In this document: piece by piece, positions 19,026 to 28,401 of the stretch
How positions within the stretch are numbered: the stretch's first letter is position 1
Layout of the letters: each line of letters begins with the position of its first letter
Translations under genes and position numbers: made by a program
Assembly (NCBI GenBank): GCA_903930765.1
Contig: CAIYZV010000328.1
Coordinates: forward strand, 1 to 64,000
Origin: an uncultured Pirellula sp.
Lineage (GTDB): Bacteria > Planctomycetota > Planctomycetia > Pirellulales > Pirellulaceae
Length of the DNA stretch: 64,000 nucleotides
Direction: 5' to 3'
The notes under the pieces: generated by a model
The model's input: the letters and a program-made list of their open reading frames with translations, nothing else
What the model was told of the DNA's origin: nothing
Databases searched by the model: none

Positions 19026-19828
19026 CGGTTCGATTCCTTCAAGTCAGCGACACCCATTGGAACACGACGCCCGTCACCCCCGGTGTCGAATCGGCTCGCC
19101 GATCGAACCTCCTGTGCGACTGGATTCGCGGCCTAAACGCACCGATCGATTTTGTCGTTCATACGGGTGACTTGGTGCATCGCGGTCATATCCCCGAGGA
19201 TGATGGCGAATCGACTCGGGCTGCACTCGTTCCCTTTCAAGCACTGCCTCAGCCCTGCCACTTCGTGATCGGAAACCATGACAATCGAACCGCCTTGCGG
19301 AACGCTCTAGGGGATTGTCCAGGCCAACCGCTGGTGGAATCTTCGGAACGATGGTGCTATCGCTTCACCGTCCGAGGGGAGCAATTTTTGATCCTTGATG
19401 CTCGAGACACCACTGAAATTGATCCTCATGGTCGGTTGGATGAAAAACAACTCGATAGCATCCAAAAAGTTCTTCGCGACACTCAGCAGCCGACGACATT
19501 GTTTGTCCACTACGCACCATTAGCGATGGATTGCGATTGGATCGACCGGACCATGCTCCTCACCAACGGCGAAGCGTTGCATCGGACGCTCGCAACGCAC
19601 TCCGAGCGCATTCGCGGGGTTTTCTTCGGCCACATCCATCGGCCAACCTGTTTCTCACGGGATGGTATCCTTTACGCTTCCTGCGGCAGTGCCGCGATGC
19701 ATCTGTCCCATTGGCCCAGTGATACCACCCCGACCGTGCACCCGGATCCGATCGCTTTTGCCAACTACGTTTCGATCGGCCACCACGGCGCACTCGTCAA
19801 AACGCACTGGATCCCTATTCCTTCCTAA
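19022..19828 (+). CDS. Metallophosphoesterase (CpdA/3',5'-cNMP phosphodiesterase-like)
   Basis: FLQVSDTHWN, VVHTGDLVHRG, FVIGNHDNR, GVFFGHIHRPT; ATGA overlap with preceding CDS. Confidence 0.9.
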   Translation: MTVRFLQVSDTHWNTTPVTPGVESARRSNLLCDWIRGLNAPIDFVVHTGDLVHRGHIPEDDGESTRAALVPFQALPQPCHFVIGNHDNRTALRNALGDCPGQPLVESSERWCYRFTVRGEQFLILDARDTTEIDPHGRLDEKQLDSIQKVLRDTQQPTTLFVHYAPLAMDCDWIDRTMLLTNGEALHRTLATHSERIRGVFFGHIHRPTCFSRDGILYASCGSAAMHLSHWPSDTTPTVHPDPIAFANYVSIGHHGALVKTHWIPIPS

Positions 19829-19856
19829 CCAATCCATCCTTGAAAGAAGTGCATTC

Positions 19857-20843
19857 GTGTCGACTCTGAAAGACTGGGCTCAATTGGTTCGTATCCCCAA
19901 CACGCTGACCAGCTGCGCCGATGTTTTGGCTGGAATGTGCATCGCGGGCGGGACCGCTCACTCCTTTGTTCAACATCCATTGGCGGCCATCGTCGGAGCC
20001 TCCGCATCGATCATGCTCTACTGGTCCGGGATGGCGCTCAACGATGTCTTTGATATCGAAGAGGACCGTCAATCTGACCGGCCCGGCCCGATCGTGAGTG
20101 GACGCATCGATTGGCGAACCGCAAGAAATGCCGGTATCGCCTTGATGTTCCTCGGCGTACTCGCCTCGGTGATCGCTTATGCCTGCATGCCACCCGTTGC
20201 ATGGCAACAAGCTCTCATGCCACTTGCTGTCGCTATCCTGCTGGCATTTTCGATTCTCGCGTATGATGGGCCGCTCAAGAAAACCATCCTTGCTCCTGCG
20301 GTGATGGGATTATGCCGCGCATTGAATATGGGACTCGGTGTGGTGATCGTCATGTCTGCGCTGGGAACGCGCATCGAACCCACGGCCCTATGGCCTCTGC
20401 TGGGCCATGGAGTTTACGTCACCGGCTTTACGATCGCTGCCAGAAAGGAATCCGATGCAAAGCAGATGCGATGGCGATTGATCCTGGGCTGGCTCGTCGC
20501 GGCGGCGGGGATTTCGATTTTCGCGTTGGGGAGTTACTCTTATCCAGGCCGAGCGTTTGGATTGGGAGTTGCCGACGATTCTCGCAGTTCCCTGGATAGC
20601 TCTCGTTATACGTACGCGATTCTCTTCGGATTGCTGAGTTTGCCACTGGCTCGCCGAGCGTACGAATCGATCGCAACCCTTGAACCACGGCGGTTGGGAC
20701 TAGCGATCAAACAAGCGATCGTAACAATTCTATTTTTTGACGGGGTGATCGCATTGCACTATTCAGGAAGCCTACCTGGGATATTGATCTGCTTATTGGT
20801 GATCCCGAGCACCCTATTAGGTCGTTTTTTCCGATCCACTTAA
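19857..20843 (+). CDS. UbiA family prenyltransferase
   Basis: NDVFDIEEDRQSDRPGPIVSG motif and multiple TM helices; GTG start at 19857. Confidence 0.85.
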   Translation: MSTLKDWAQLVRIPNTLTSCADVLAGMCIAGGTAHSFVQHPLAAIVGASASIMLYWSGMALNDVFDIEEDRQSDRPGPIVSGRIDWRTARNAGIALMFLGVLASVIAYACMPPVAWQQALMPLAVAILLAFSILAYDGPLKKTILAPAVMGLCRALNMGLGVVIVMSALGTRIEPTALWPLLGHGVYVTGFTIAARKESDAKQMRWRLILGWLVAAAGISIFALGSYSYPGRAFGLGVADDSRSSLDSSRYTYAILFGLLSLPLARRAYESIATLEPRRLGLAIKQAIVTILFFDGVIALHYSGSLPGILICLLVIPSTLLGRFFRST

Positions 20844-20967
20844 AACGCTCCCTTCGATCACGATCCACTCCGTCCATTGGCCCGGCACCGGGCATGCTTT
20901 CGTAACAGACCGGCAGCGTCGTTGGATCGATTATTGGATCGATTAGCGGGAGAATAATGCACGGCAA

Positions 20968-21627
20968 TCACTCGGCGAGCATGAGCCGATTCAGTTGGAG
21001 CGAGGTTTGCAATTGAGATTTGATTTGGTCCAATCGAATCCGGCCAGGGTAGGCGATCATGATCGTTTTGCCGGCAAACGAGACGTTTTCAATGGGTGGA
21101 ATCACGTTGGCCAGCGACGCTCGCCGCCGCTCATTGAGGAATCCACGAATCTCCAACTCTGGGCGACCACGCACCGCGAAGCGGGCCTGAAACTCAGGAT
21201 CGGCTGGGAATTGGATCGGCTTTACACCGATGAGCCCCGTTAACTTGGTGCTCCAGGAAGCGCGATGCAATTGCACGGGAGGAGCCGCCAATCTCGAATC
21301 GTAGCTCATTGCGATCGTGTGGCTATGCGTGTTTTTACCGTTGGTGATCAGACGTTCGAACAGAACGATTCGCGTTGTCCCATCGTCCGCGATGAGGGCG
21401 AGCTTCGTTTTCTGTTGCTGTCCACGTTTCGCCAGATCGAACGCGAAGAAACGAGACTCATCGGCCGAAGGTAGTTTCGGTGAAACCTCGATTCCCAAAG
21501 AGTCGGCGAACTCAGTGATCGCTTTGCGGCGTCGCGACTCCAACCAAACTGTGGCACCAGCAATCGCAGCAAATGCTGCTAGACCGCCAACAACAACGAG
21601 GAACTCCACCACGAATTGGCCCTCCAA
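20968..21627 (-). CDS. Membrane-anchored hypothetical protein (DUF3137-like)
   Basis: N-terminal TM then soluble domain; intact 219-aa ORF. Confidence 0.6.
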   Translation of the reverse strand: MEGQFVVEFLVVVGGLAAFAAIAGATVWLESRRRKAITEFADSLGIEVSPKLPSADESRFFAFDLAKRGQQQKTKLALIADDGTTRIVLFERLITNGKNTHSHTIAMSYDSRLAAPPVQLHRASWSTKLTGLIGVKPIQFPADPEFQARFAVRGRPELEIRGFLNERRRASLANVIPPIENVSFAGKTIMIAYPGRIRLDQIKSQLQTSLQLNRLMLAE

Positions 21628-21641
21628 CTCGAATGGTATTC

Positions 21642-23462
21642 TTAAGGAGCGGACTTGGCCTCGAGGAGTTCTTCAACCTTAGTATCGAGTGCCGCGCCAC
21701 GGACATGGACAGCAGCCACGTTGCCATCCCTCCCGATCAAGATCGTGAAAGGAATCGCTGTGATCGCAAGGGACTGAGCGAGAGGCGATTCCATTCCGGA
21801 CTTGTTAGGGTCAGCGCTTACGAAAACAGACCATGGGGTCTTTTGCTGAGAAAGGAACACGTCCAGGTCGGATCGTTTGTCATCGAGGTTGACCGCGATC
21901 ACGTCGAATCCTTGTTCGTGCTTTGCTTCGTAAACCTTCATGATGTTAGGAATCTCAGCGATGCATGGTCCGCACCATGTCGCCCAAAAATCGACCAAGA
22001 CAACTTTCCCTTTGTACTTTTCAGAATCCAACGGCTTGCCATCGGTATCGACAAGCGCATCGAGGGCCAGAGGTTTACCAATAATACCAGTCCTCGCTTC
22101 GAACCCTTTTAGAGAGACTTCGATTTGCTCGCGGAGTTCCGGGGTCTTTGTTGTTTCCAATTGAGTCGCAGCGATATCGAGCAGGCTTTTCGCGACGGCG
22201 ACATTTCCTGAGTATTCAAACTGGGTTGCGCACTGAACGAGTGCGATCGCGGTCCATGGGGAAGGCATCTTCTCCATCAAACTCTTCGCGCCGGCAGTGA
22301 CCGCTTCGGGGCTAGCCGACATCGCTTGACGGGTATCAAGGATCTGTAGGTAGGATTCGAAGTCGGGCAGCCGTTGAATCTTCATTTGCCAAGCCCCCAT
22401 GCCCATTTGCATGTTAGGGATGTCGCGGTATTTGGCCTCGAGAAGATTCACAAGCGTGTCGCACGCTACGAGCTTGGGATCATCCGCAGCAGGTTTCGCA
22501 CCTTCCTGCACATCACGAGCGACAGAAGCGTCGAGCACTTGGGCGGCCTGGGCGACAGCCATGAAGACCGATGCATCCGGCGTGTCGACTTTGGAAAGTA
22601 AATCGGATGCAATTTCGACGATGTTCTCAGTGGTCTCGGATTGATTTTGGAAATCATTGAGGGCGGTGACGAGCTGCATTCGGCGAGCTTGTCGAGCCAC
22701 TCGCGGGTCTTCGCTCTTTGCGAGTTCCTTGGCGACGATTCGGAGTTCGTCAGCGGATGGTACGTCCTTGAACTGCGCCATCTGCCCGAGTGCTTCCAGT
22801 TTGCCGATGAGCGCCTTGCTCGATTCATCCGCGTTCTTACCGACTTTTCCCAATCGCTCGGACGCGGTCAATTTCATCCGAGCCAATGCCATCCCTCGAT
22901 CGAGCACGAGGTCCGAGTTCACCATGCGTCGAGCTGCATCCTGCTGCAGTTCCTGGAGGGAGCGGTCGATGGCACCGATGAACCGAAGGATCTCGGTCGG
23001 ATCCTGAGACTGCGTCATCTCTAGTCTCATGTACGACTTCGCAGCGATGCTCGGATCCACTTGACCGGGATTGAAAGTGGGCAGTGCTGGTACAGATGGC
23101 GGGTTGTTGGTTTTCTCAGGTGCGGCAGTCCCTGGAGCGTTGGTGGCGTTGCTGGCGGGTGCACCACCCGACTTTCCGCCTAAGGAGCCGGGAGTATTGG
23201 ATGTTGATGATGCCTTTGAAGCGCCGCTATCTGCCAACGTCGTCGCGTTAGGGGCCGAACTATCAGCACCTGTCGCTGCGGTATCCTTGCCGGCATTGCC
23301 CTTAGGAGCAGTACCCTTAGGAGCAGTGCCCTTAGGAGCATCGACGGGCCGGTATCCGCTCGAGGATGCCGAGACTTCACTGGAAGGCTTTTCTGAGGAA
23401 CATCCAATGGGGGCGACGCACGCCGCGAGGATAGACAAGGCCAACCAACGACGAGCAGCCAT
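21642..23462 (-). CDS. Lipoprotein with C-terminal TlpA/thioredoxin-like domain
   Basis: Lipobox LAACVAPIGCSS; KVVLVDFWATWCGPCIAEIPNIMKVYE with intact CxxC. Confidence 0.9.
   Translation of the reverse strand: MAARRWLALSILAACVAPIGCSSEKPSSEVSASSSGYRPVDAPKGTAPKGTAPKGNAGKDTAATGADSSAPNATTLADSGASKASSTSNTPGSLGGKSGGAPASNATNAPGTAAPEKTNNPPSVPALPTFNPGQVDPSIAAKSYMRLEMTQSQDPTEILRFIGAIDRSLQELQQDAARRMVNSDLVLDRGMALARMKLTASERLGKVGKNADESSKALIGKLEALGQMAQFKDVPSADELRIVAKELAKSEDPRVARQARRMQLVTALNDFQNQSETTENIVEIASDLLSKVDTPDASVFMAVAQAAQVLDASVARDVQEGAKPAADDPKLVACDTLVNLLEAKYRDIPNMQMGMGAWQMKIQRLPDFESYLQILDTRQAMSASPEAVTAGAKSLMEKMPSPWTAIALVQCATQFEYSGNVAVAKSLLDIAATQLETTKTPELREQIEVSLKGFEARTGIIGKPLALDALVDTDGKPLDSEKYKGKVVLVDFWATWCGPCIAEIPNIMKVYEAKHEQGFDVIAVNLDDKRSDLDVFLSQQKTPWSVFVSADPNKSGMESPLAQSLAITAIPFTILIGRDGNVAAVHVRGAALDTKVEELLEAKSAP
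23299..23340. repeat. ~3 x 15-bp tandem repeat (coding, APKGT)
   Basis: cccttaggagcagta / cccttaggagcagtg / cccttaggagcatc. Confidence 0.9.
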
Positions 23463-23610
23463 TTTCGAGGACGAGGCGACAGAACGGAAAGAACGGCTCA
23501 CAGGATTCTCCTGAAAAATAGAAATAGCAATCGATAGTAGCTTGTACGATCCAGCCCTCCCTGGCAATACTGCTTGCTCTGTATCCCTACCCATTCATAG
23601 AGAAATCCCA

Positions 23611-24588
23611 ATGAAAGCCATCAACGTCGAAAAAAACCAGCAACTTCCAAGCGTCGGATTAGGATTTTGGAAGATCGACAACTCGGTGGCTGCGGAGGTG
23701 ACAACCGAAGCGATCCGGGTCGGCTACCGGCACCTTGATTGTGCGTCCGACTACGGGAATGAGGCTTTCGTCGGCTTGGGGATTGAAAAAGCCTTTAGCC
23801 TAGGGATTTGCCGCCGCGAAGATTTATGGGTGACCAGCAAGCTCTGGAATACGTACCATCGCCCGGAACACGTGGAGCTCGCATGCCGAAAGAGCCTGCA
23901 GGATTTGCGAGTGGACTATCTCGATCTGTACTTGATCCACTTCCCGATCGCCCTGGCCTATGTCCCATTCGAGCAGCGGTATCCGGCCGGTTGGTTTTTC
24001 GATCCATCCTCTCCGACGCGCGCGATGAAACCATCCCCGGTACCGATCTCGGAAACATGGGGCGCGATGGAGCGACTCGTTGAGAAAGGCTTGGTGAAGA
24101 ATATCGGCATCAGCAACTTTGGCACGTCGCTGGTCCGGGACTTATTGAGTTACGCCGCCATCAGACCGGCGGTCTTGCAAGTCGAATCGCATCCTTATCT
24201 AGTCCAGCCGAAGCTATTGCGTTATTGCCAGAACGAGGGAATAGCCTTCACCGCTTTTTCACCGCTGGGCGCTCCATCGTACATCCCAATCGGAATGGCT
24301 ACAGAAAAAGACTCTGCTATGAACGAGCCCGTCGTACGGTCGATTGCGGAGAGCCACAAGAAGTCCCCTGCTCAAATCCTTTTGCGATGGGGCGTTCAGC
24401 GGGGTACCGCGGTGATCCCCAAAACCAGCAACCCAGCACGGCTCGCCGAAAATTTAAGCATCTTCGATTTCGAGCTTACGGAAGATCAAATGCGGTCGAT
24501 CGCGGCCATGGATCGAAATCAACGCTTCAATGACCCAGGTGCTTTTTGCGAATCGGCCTTCGGATGCTTCTACCCGATTTACGAGTAG
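23611..24588 (+). CDS. Aldo/keto reductase
   Basis: LDCASDYGNEAFVG, DLWVTSKLWNTYH, LDLYLIHFPIA, GISNFG, VIPKTSNPARLAENL. Confidence 0.93.
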   Translation: MKAINVEKNQQLPSVGLGFWKIDNSVAAEVTTEAIRVGYRHLDCASDYGNEAFVGLGIEKAFSLGICRREDLWVTSKLWNTYHRPEHVELACRKSLQDLRVDYLDLYLIHFPIALAYVPFEQRYPAGWFFDPSSPTRAMKPSPVPISETWGAMERLVEKGLVKNIGISNFGTSLVRDLLSYAAIRPAVLQVESHPYLVQPKLLRYCQNEGIAFTAFSPLGAPSYIPIGMATEKDSAMNEPVVRSIAESHKKSPAQILLRWGVQRGTAVIPKTSNPARLAENLSIFDFELTEDQMRSIAAMDRNQRFNDPGAFCESAFGCFYPIYE

Positions 24589-24681
24589 CCTGACGCTATT
24601 CGACAACCAGCGTGCATCGCTCGGTTTGGCCCTCGTCCGCTAGGCTCAATACGAGTCAACATCTACTGCGATTGGTTCGTT

Positions 24682-26979
24682 TTACCGCGCCGTGCGGCTC
24701 GCTTTTCTCGCTTCATCCGCGGCAGCCTTGATGGCTTTCGCCCGGTTCGGATTGTCGGCTTGGTCGGTCAACTCGTACAGAAAGCGGCTTGGGTAAGTCG
24801 GCCGAGGTTTTCCCCACTTGAATCGGCTCAAGGGCAACGTCAGCGCTAATTCGTCTTGAGCCCGAGTGACACCGACATAACAAAGGCGACGTTCTTCATC
24901 AACGCTATCGCCTTCCTCAGTGATTGAGCGGCGGTGAGGCAGTACGCCTTCCTCCATACCCACCATGTAGACGATCGGAAACTCAAGCCCTTTCGCGCTG
25001 TGATAGGTCATCAGCGAAACTGCGTTCATGCCTGCGTTCTTGTCCTTGGAACTTCCGTACTCGCGTCCTGACAGCGTTACGCTCGCCAAAAAATCGCCCA
25101 AGTTAGGCTCGGTCGCATCTTGTTCGTACTGCGCGACGGCGTTGAGCACCGCCTCCAGCGAACCGATCCGCATGACAGCTTCATCGGCATCCGTATAAAG
25201 ACGCTCAATCTCCTGCCGGTACTTGAGATGCTCAATCAAATGATGGACCGCATCGGTCATGCAGCCCGATTCCTCCTCCAGTTCCATTTCCTCGTCGCTC
25301 AGTTTTTCAGAGATATCATTTTCCAAGATGGCATCGACCACATCGATGCCATCCTCTCCTTCGGCAGCCTGTTCTAAGTCTGCTACATCGTCTACATCGT
25401 CTACATCGTCTACATCGTCTACATCGTCTACATCGTCTACATCGTCGTTATCGTCGCTAGCCAGTAATGGCAGGATTTTGCTGTCACCGAAATCCGATTG
25501 AGCCGCAAGTCCTTGCGTTGGCTCGCGAGCGTCGTCGCCGCCGGAGCCAAAGAGTTTTTCAAATTTTCGATTCAACGCGATCAAACTAGCAACGCCGCGC
25601 TCGGCAGCAGGAGAGAGTGTCGCAATGAACGCTGAATCGTGCATGATTTGCCAGATCGATTTCGATGTCGACACGGCTTGCTTGAGCAGTTTATCAACGC
25701 TGCTTGCTCCCATGCCACGCGGTGGAACATTGATGACTCGCAGCAGCGCAAGCTCATCGTTTGGCTGATCGATCCAGCGCAGGTAGGCGAGAATATCTCG
25801 TACTTCTTTCCGATCAAAGAAGGATTGAGTGCCGGTGATCTTGTAGGGGACGTTGAGCCGACGAAGCTCAAGCTCAAAGGGTCTGGGCTGCTCGTTGGTT
25901 CGAAACAGGATCGCGAAATCCCCAGGAGCAACACCGCGATCTCGCTGTAGGCGCTGCGAGATCTCCTCGACAACTCCTTTGGCTTCCTCATTTTCACCAG
26001 GGAACTGCAGGACACGTGGAGGAGTGCCATTGCGACGCGCGGGCCGTAGGGTTTTTCCGTGGCGATTCTGGTTGAACGCGATCAGCCGATTGGCCATGGT
26101 CAGAATGGCGTCGGTCGAACGGTAATTCTCTTCAAGGCGAACCACCTTGGCTTCAGGCCAGTCATTCTTGAAGTTCAAAATGTGGCGTACCTCGGCGCCT
26201 CGCCATCCGTAAATGGATTGGTCATCGTCACCGACCACGCAAAGATTTCGATGGTCCTGCGCGAGAGTCTTGATAATTTTGTACTGAGTCCCGTTGGTGT
26301 CTTGGTACTCATCGACAAGCACATGGTCGTAACGCCCCGCCTCCACACGCCGGACATCTTCGTTTTCGGTCAAGAGTTGTTCGGCACAGACGAGCAAATC
26401 ATCGAAATCAAACGCTGCCTGTAGCTTGAGCGCTCTCTGATAACGCCTGAACGCGCTCGCTGCCACATGCTCCTTGTCATTGACCGCTTCGCCTTCCGCA
26501 CGCTCAGGACGCACCCCAGCGTTCTTCCATCGGCTAACAATGTTGAGAAAATCGGGTGGGGCCAACATGTCCTCGTGAACACGGATTTCACGGAGCACCG
26601 TCCGCGCCACACTCTCGGCGTCACTTCGATCGTAGATGGTGAACTTTTCTGGATACCCGAGAATGGAAGCATGCCGTTTTAGAATCTGCACGCAATGCGA
26701 GTGGAAGGTGCCGATCTGCGGACGCAGTGGAGCGGGTTGGCCACGGCGAACCCGCTTGGGAAGCTTCAACTGGTGCGAAATCCGCTCCTGCATTTCCATG
26801 GATGCTTTGTTGGTAAACGTCACCGCCAAGATTCGGTCCGGACGGGTACCATGCTTGATCAAATTCGCCACTCGGAACGTGACCACCCGAGTCTTACCCG
26901 TCCCCGCTCCTGCGAGGACCAGAAGGGGACCGGCCAAGGTATTGACTGCATCGTGTTGGGCTGGGTTCAAGTCTGCCAT
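24682..26979 (-). CDS. UvrD/PcrA-type ATP-dependent DNA helicase with an acidic DDV-repeat insertion
   Basis: LNPAQHDAV, LAGAGTGKTRV, DEYQDTN, VVGDDDQSIYGWRGAE, TYHSAKGLEFPIVY, RRLCYVGVTRAQ. Confidence 0.93.
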   Translation of the reverse strand: MADLNPAQHDAVNTLAGPLLVLAGAGTGKTRVVTFRVANLIKHGTRPDRILAVTFTNKASMEMQERISHQLKLPKRVRRGQPAPLRPQIGTFHSHCVQILKRHASILGYPEKFTIYDRSDAESVARTVLREIRVHEDMLAPPDFLNIVSRWKNAGVRPERAEGEAVNDKEHVAASAFRRYQRALKLQAAFDFDDLLVCAEQLLTENEDVRRVEAGRYDHVLVDEYQDTNGTQYKIIKTLAQDHRNLCVVGDDDQSIYGWRGAEVRHILNFKNDWPEAKVVRLEENYRSTDAILTMANRLIAFNQNRHGKTLRPARRNGTPPRVLQFPGENEEAKGVVEEISQRLQRDRGVAPGDFAILFRTNEQPRPFELELRRLNVPYKITGTQSFFDRKEVRDILAYLRWIDQPNDELALLRVINVPPRGMGASSVDKLLKQAVSTSKSIWQIMHDSAFIATLSPAAERGVASLIALNRKFEKLFGSGGDDAREPTQGLAAQSDFGDSKILPLLASDDNDDVDDVDDVDDVDDVDDVDDVADLEQAAEGEDGIDVVDAILENDISEKLSDEEMELEEESGCMTDAVHHLIEHLKYRQEIERLYTDADEAVMRIGSLEAVLNAVAQYEQDATEPNLGDFLASVTLSGREYGSSKDKNAGMNAVSLMTYHSAKGLEFPIVYMVGMEEGVLPHRRSITEEGDSVDEERRLCYVGVTRAQDELALTLPLSRFKWGKPRPTYPSRFLYELTDQADNPNRAKAIKAAADEARKASRTAR
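25382..25444. repeat. ~7 x 9-bp tandem repeat in the helicase CDS
   Basis: (tctacatcg)n encoding (DDV)n. Confidence 0.97.
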
Positions 26980-27347
26980 GCCAAAAATGTAGCGAGAGTG
27001 CCGCAGGAGGGTAGTCGCGTGCAAAACCACCTCATCCCCTTTTTCGCTCCACCGCAACCTTTGTGGCCACCCGTCGGCGCCAAACTCACGAAGATTCAAG
27101 CACCACGAAAAAACCACAAACCTTTACCCAGAAGACACTTAAAGAACCGAAAAACGGGATTCTAGGCGGGTTTGAAGGGGGGATTCCATGCCTTCAATCC
27201 AGGCATCTGGCCAGCGTTGAGGCAGATTCTTTATAGATTCCGCGAAGCGGACGCCCTAAATGGACTCGACGATCGCCCGGATGGCAGCTAAACTCTTCAC
27301 CCCTATACAGTTCTGAGCCCCTACGGATTAATTGACGAACTTTCGAA

Positions 27348-27662
27348 ATGTACGCGATCATTTGTGACGGCGGACGCCAATACAAAGTAACTGAAGGCCT
27401 TCTTTTGGACATCGACTATCGTGAAACGGTGGAATCCGGCGACGCGATTGAGTTCGACCGTGTTCTCGCGATCGGTGGTGACGCCGGTCTGAAACTTGGT
27501 CAACCTACGGTCCATGGTGCCAAGGTTCAAGCAGAAGTTGTTGGGCTTGAGCAAGCCAAAAAGGTCTTCATTCAGAAGTTCAGCCGTCGCAAGAACTTCG
27601 ATGTCCGTACTGGTCACCGCCAGAAGTACACACGGGTGATGATCAAAGCGATTCAGGGCTAA
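27348..27662 (+). CDS. rplU: 50S ribosomal protein L21
   Basis: MYAIICDGGRQYKVTEG...FDRVLAIGGD...RRKNFDVRTGHRQKYTRVMI. Confidence 0.95.
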   Translation: MYAIICDGGRQYKVTEGLLLDIDYRETVESGDAIEFDRVLAIGGDAGLKLGQPTVHGAKVQAEVVGLEQAKKVFIQKFSRRKNFDVRTGHRQKYTRVMIKAIQG

Positions 27663-27771
27663 TCCCCCCGGTTTCGCTCCGCCGCAATTGAGATTCTGAT
27701 ATCGAAGTTGATATCCTTTACCGCAGCGGCCTGAAAACGAGTTGTTCACCTATTTCTAACATTGCCGCTCC

Positions 27772-28323
27772 ATGGCCCGGAACCATTTGTATTTGGTCGG
27801 TTACCGGGGTTCTGGCAAGACCACGATTGGTCGCTTCTTAGCGGAAGAGTTGATGCTTCCATTCGTCGATACCGACGAAGCAGTCGAGAATCAGTCTGGC
27901 CGAGCGATTCCTGAACTCTTCACAAGTCTCGGCGAAAAAGGTTTTCGCGATCTGGAAACTTTCGCCATCCGTTCGGTTTCAGTGCAATCGCCCAGCGTGA
28001 TCTCTCTGGGTGGTGGCGCGGTTCTGCGTCCCGAAAACCGCGAAATCCTGAAAGCGACGGGTTTTACCGTTTGGCTCCAAGCTTCTGCAGAGCAACTGGC
28101 GGCGAGACTCTCCGAGGATGAAGCCCAAGGAAAGCGCCGTCCTAGCTTGACCTCTCTCGGGACACTTGGTGAGATCGCAACCGTGCTGAAACAGCGAGAG
28201 CCACTCTACCGAGAATCATCCGACTTAATTCTCCAATCGGCGACCTCTTCACCCATCGAATTGGCAAAACAAATCGCAGTGTGGTTTCAAATCCAGCGAG
28301 GACAAGAAACCCTTCCCACCTAA
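27772..28323 (+). CDS. aroK: Shikimate kinase
   Basis: LVGYRGSGKTTIGRFLAEEL, PFVDTDEAVE, VISLGGGAVLR. Confidence 0.94.
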   Translation: MARNHLYLVGYRGSGKTTIGRFLAEELMLPFVDTDEAVENQSGRAIPELFTSLGEKGFRDLETFAIRSVSVQSPSVISLGGGAVLRPENREILKATGFTVWLQASAEQLAARLSEDEAQGKRRPSLTSLGTLGEIATVLKQREPLYRESSDLILQSATSSPIELAKQIAVWFQIQRGQETLPT

Positions 28324-28401
28324 CCCCAAAGCTGGGATAGAATACGAAAAGCCGCGACTGCTGCGAATACGCGACTCAATCGCCAGGGATGAGACGACTA
28401 G

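Noticed and set aside
27130-27347. Possible L21 leader RNA upstream of rplU
   Set aside because: A short stem (atgcct...aggcat) is present, but I cannot match a known L21 leader by eye; needs a covariance search.
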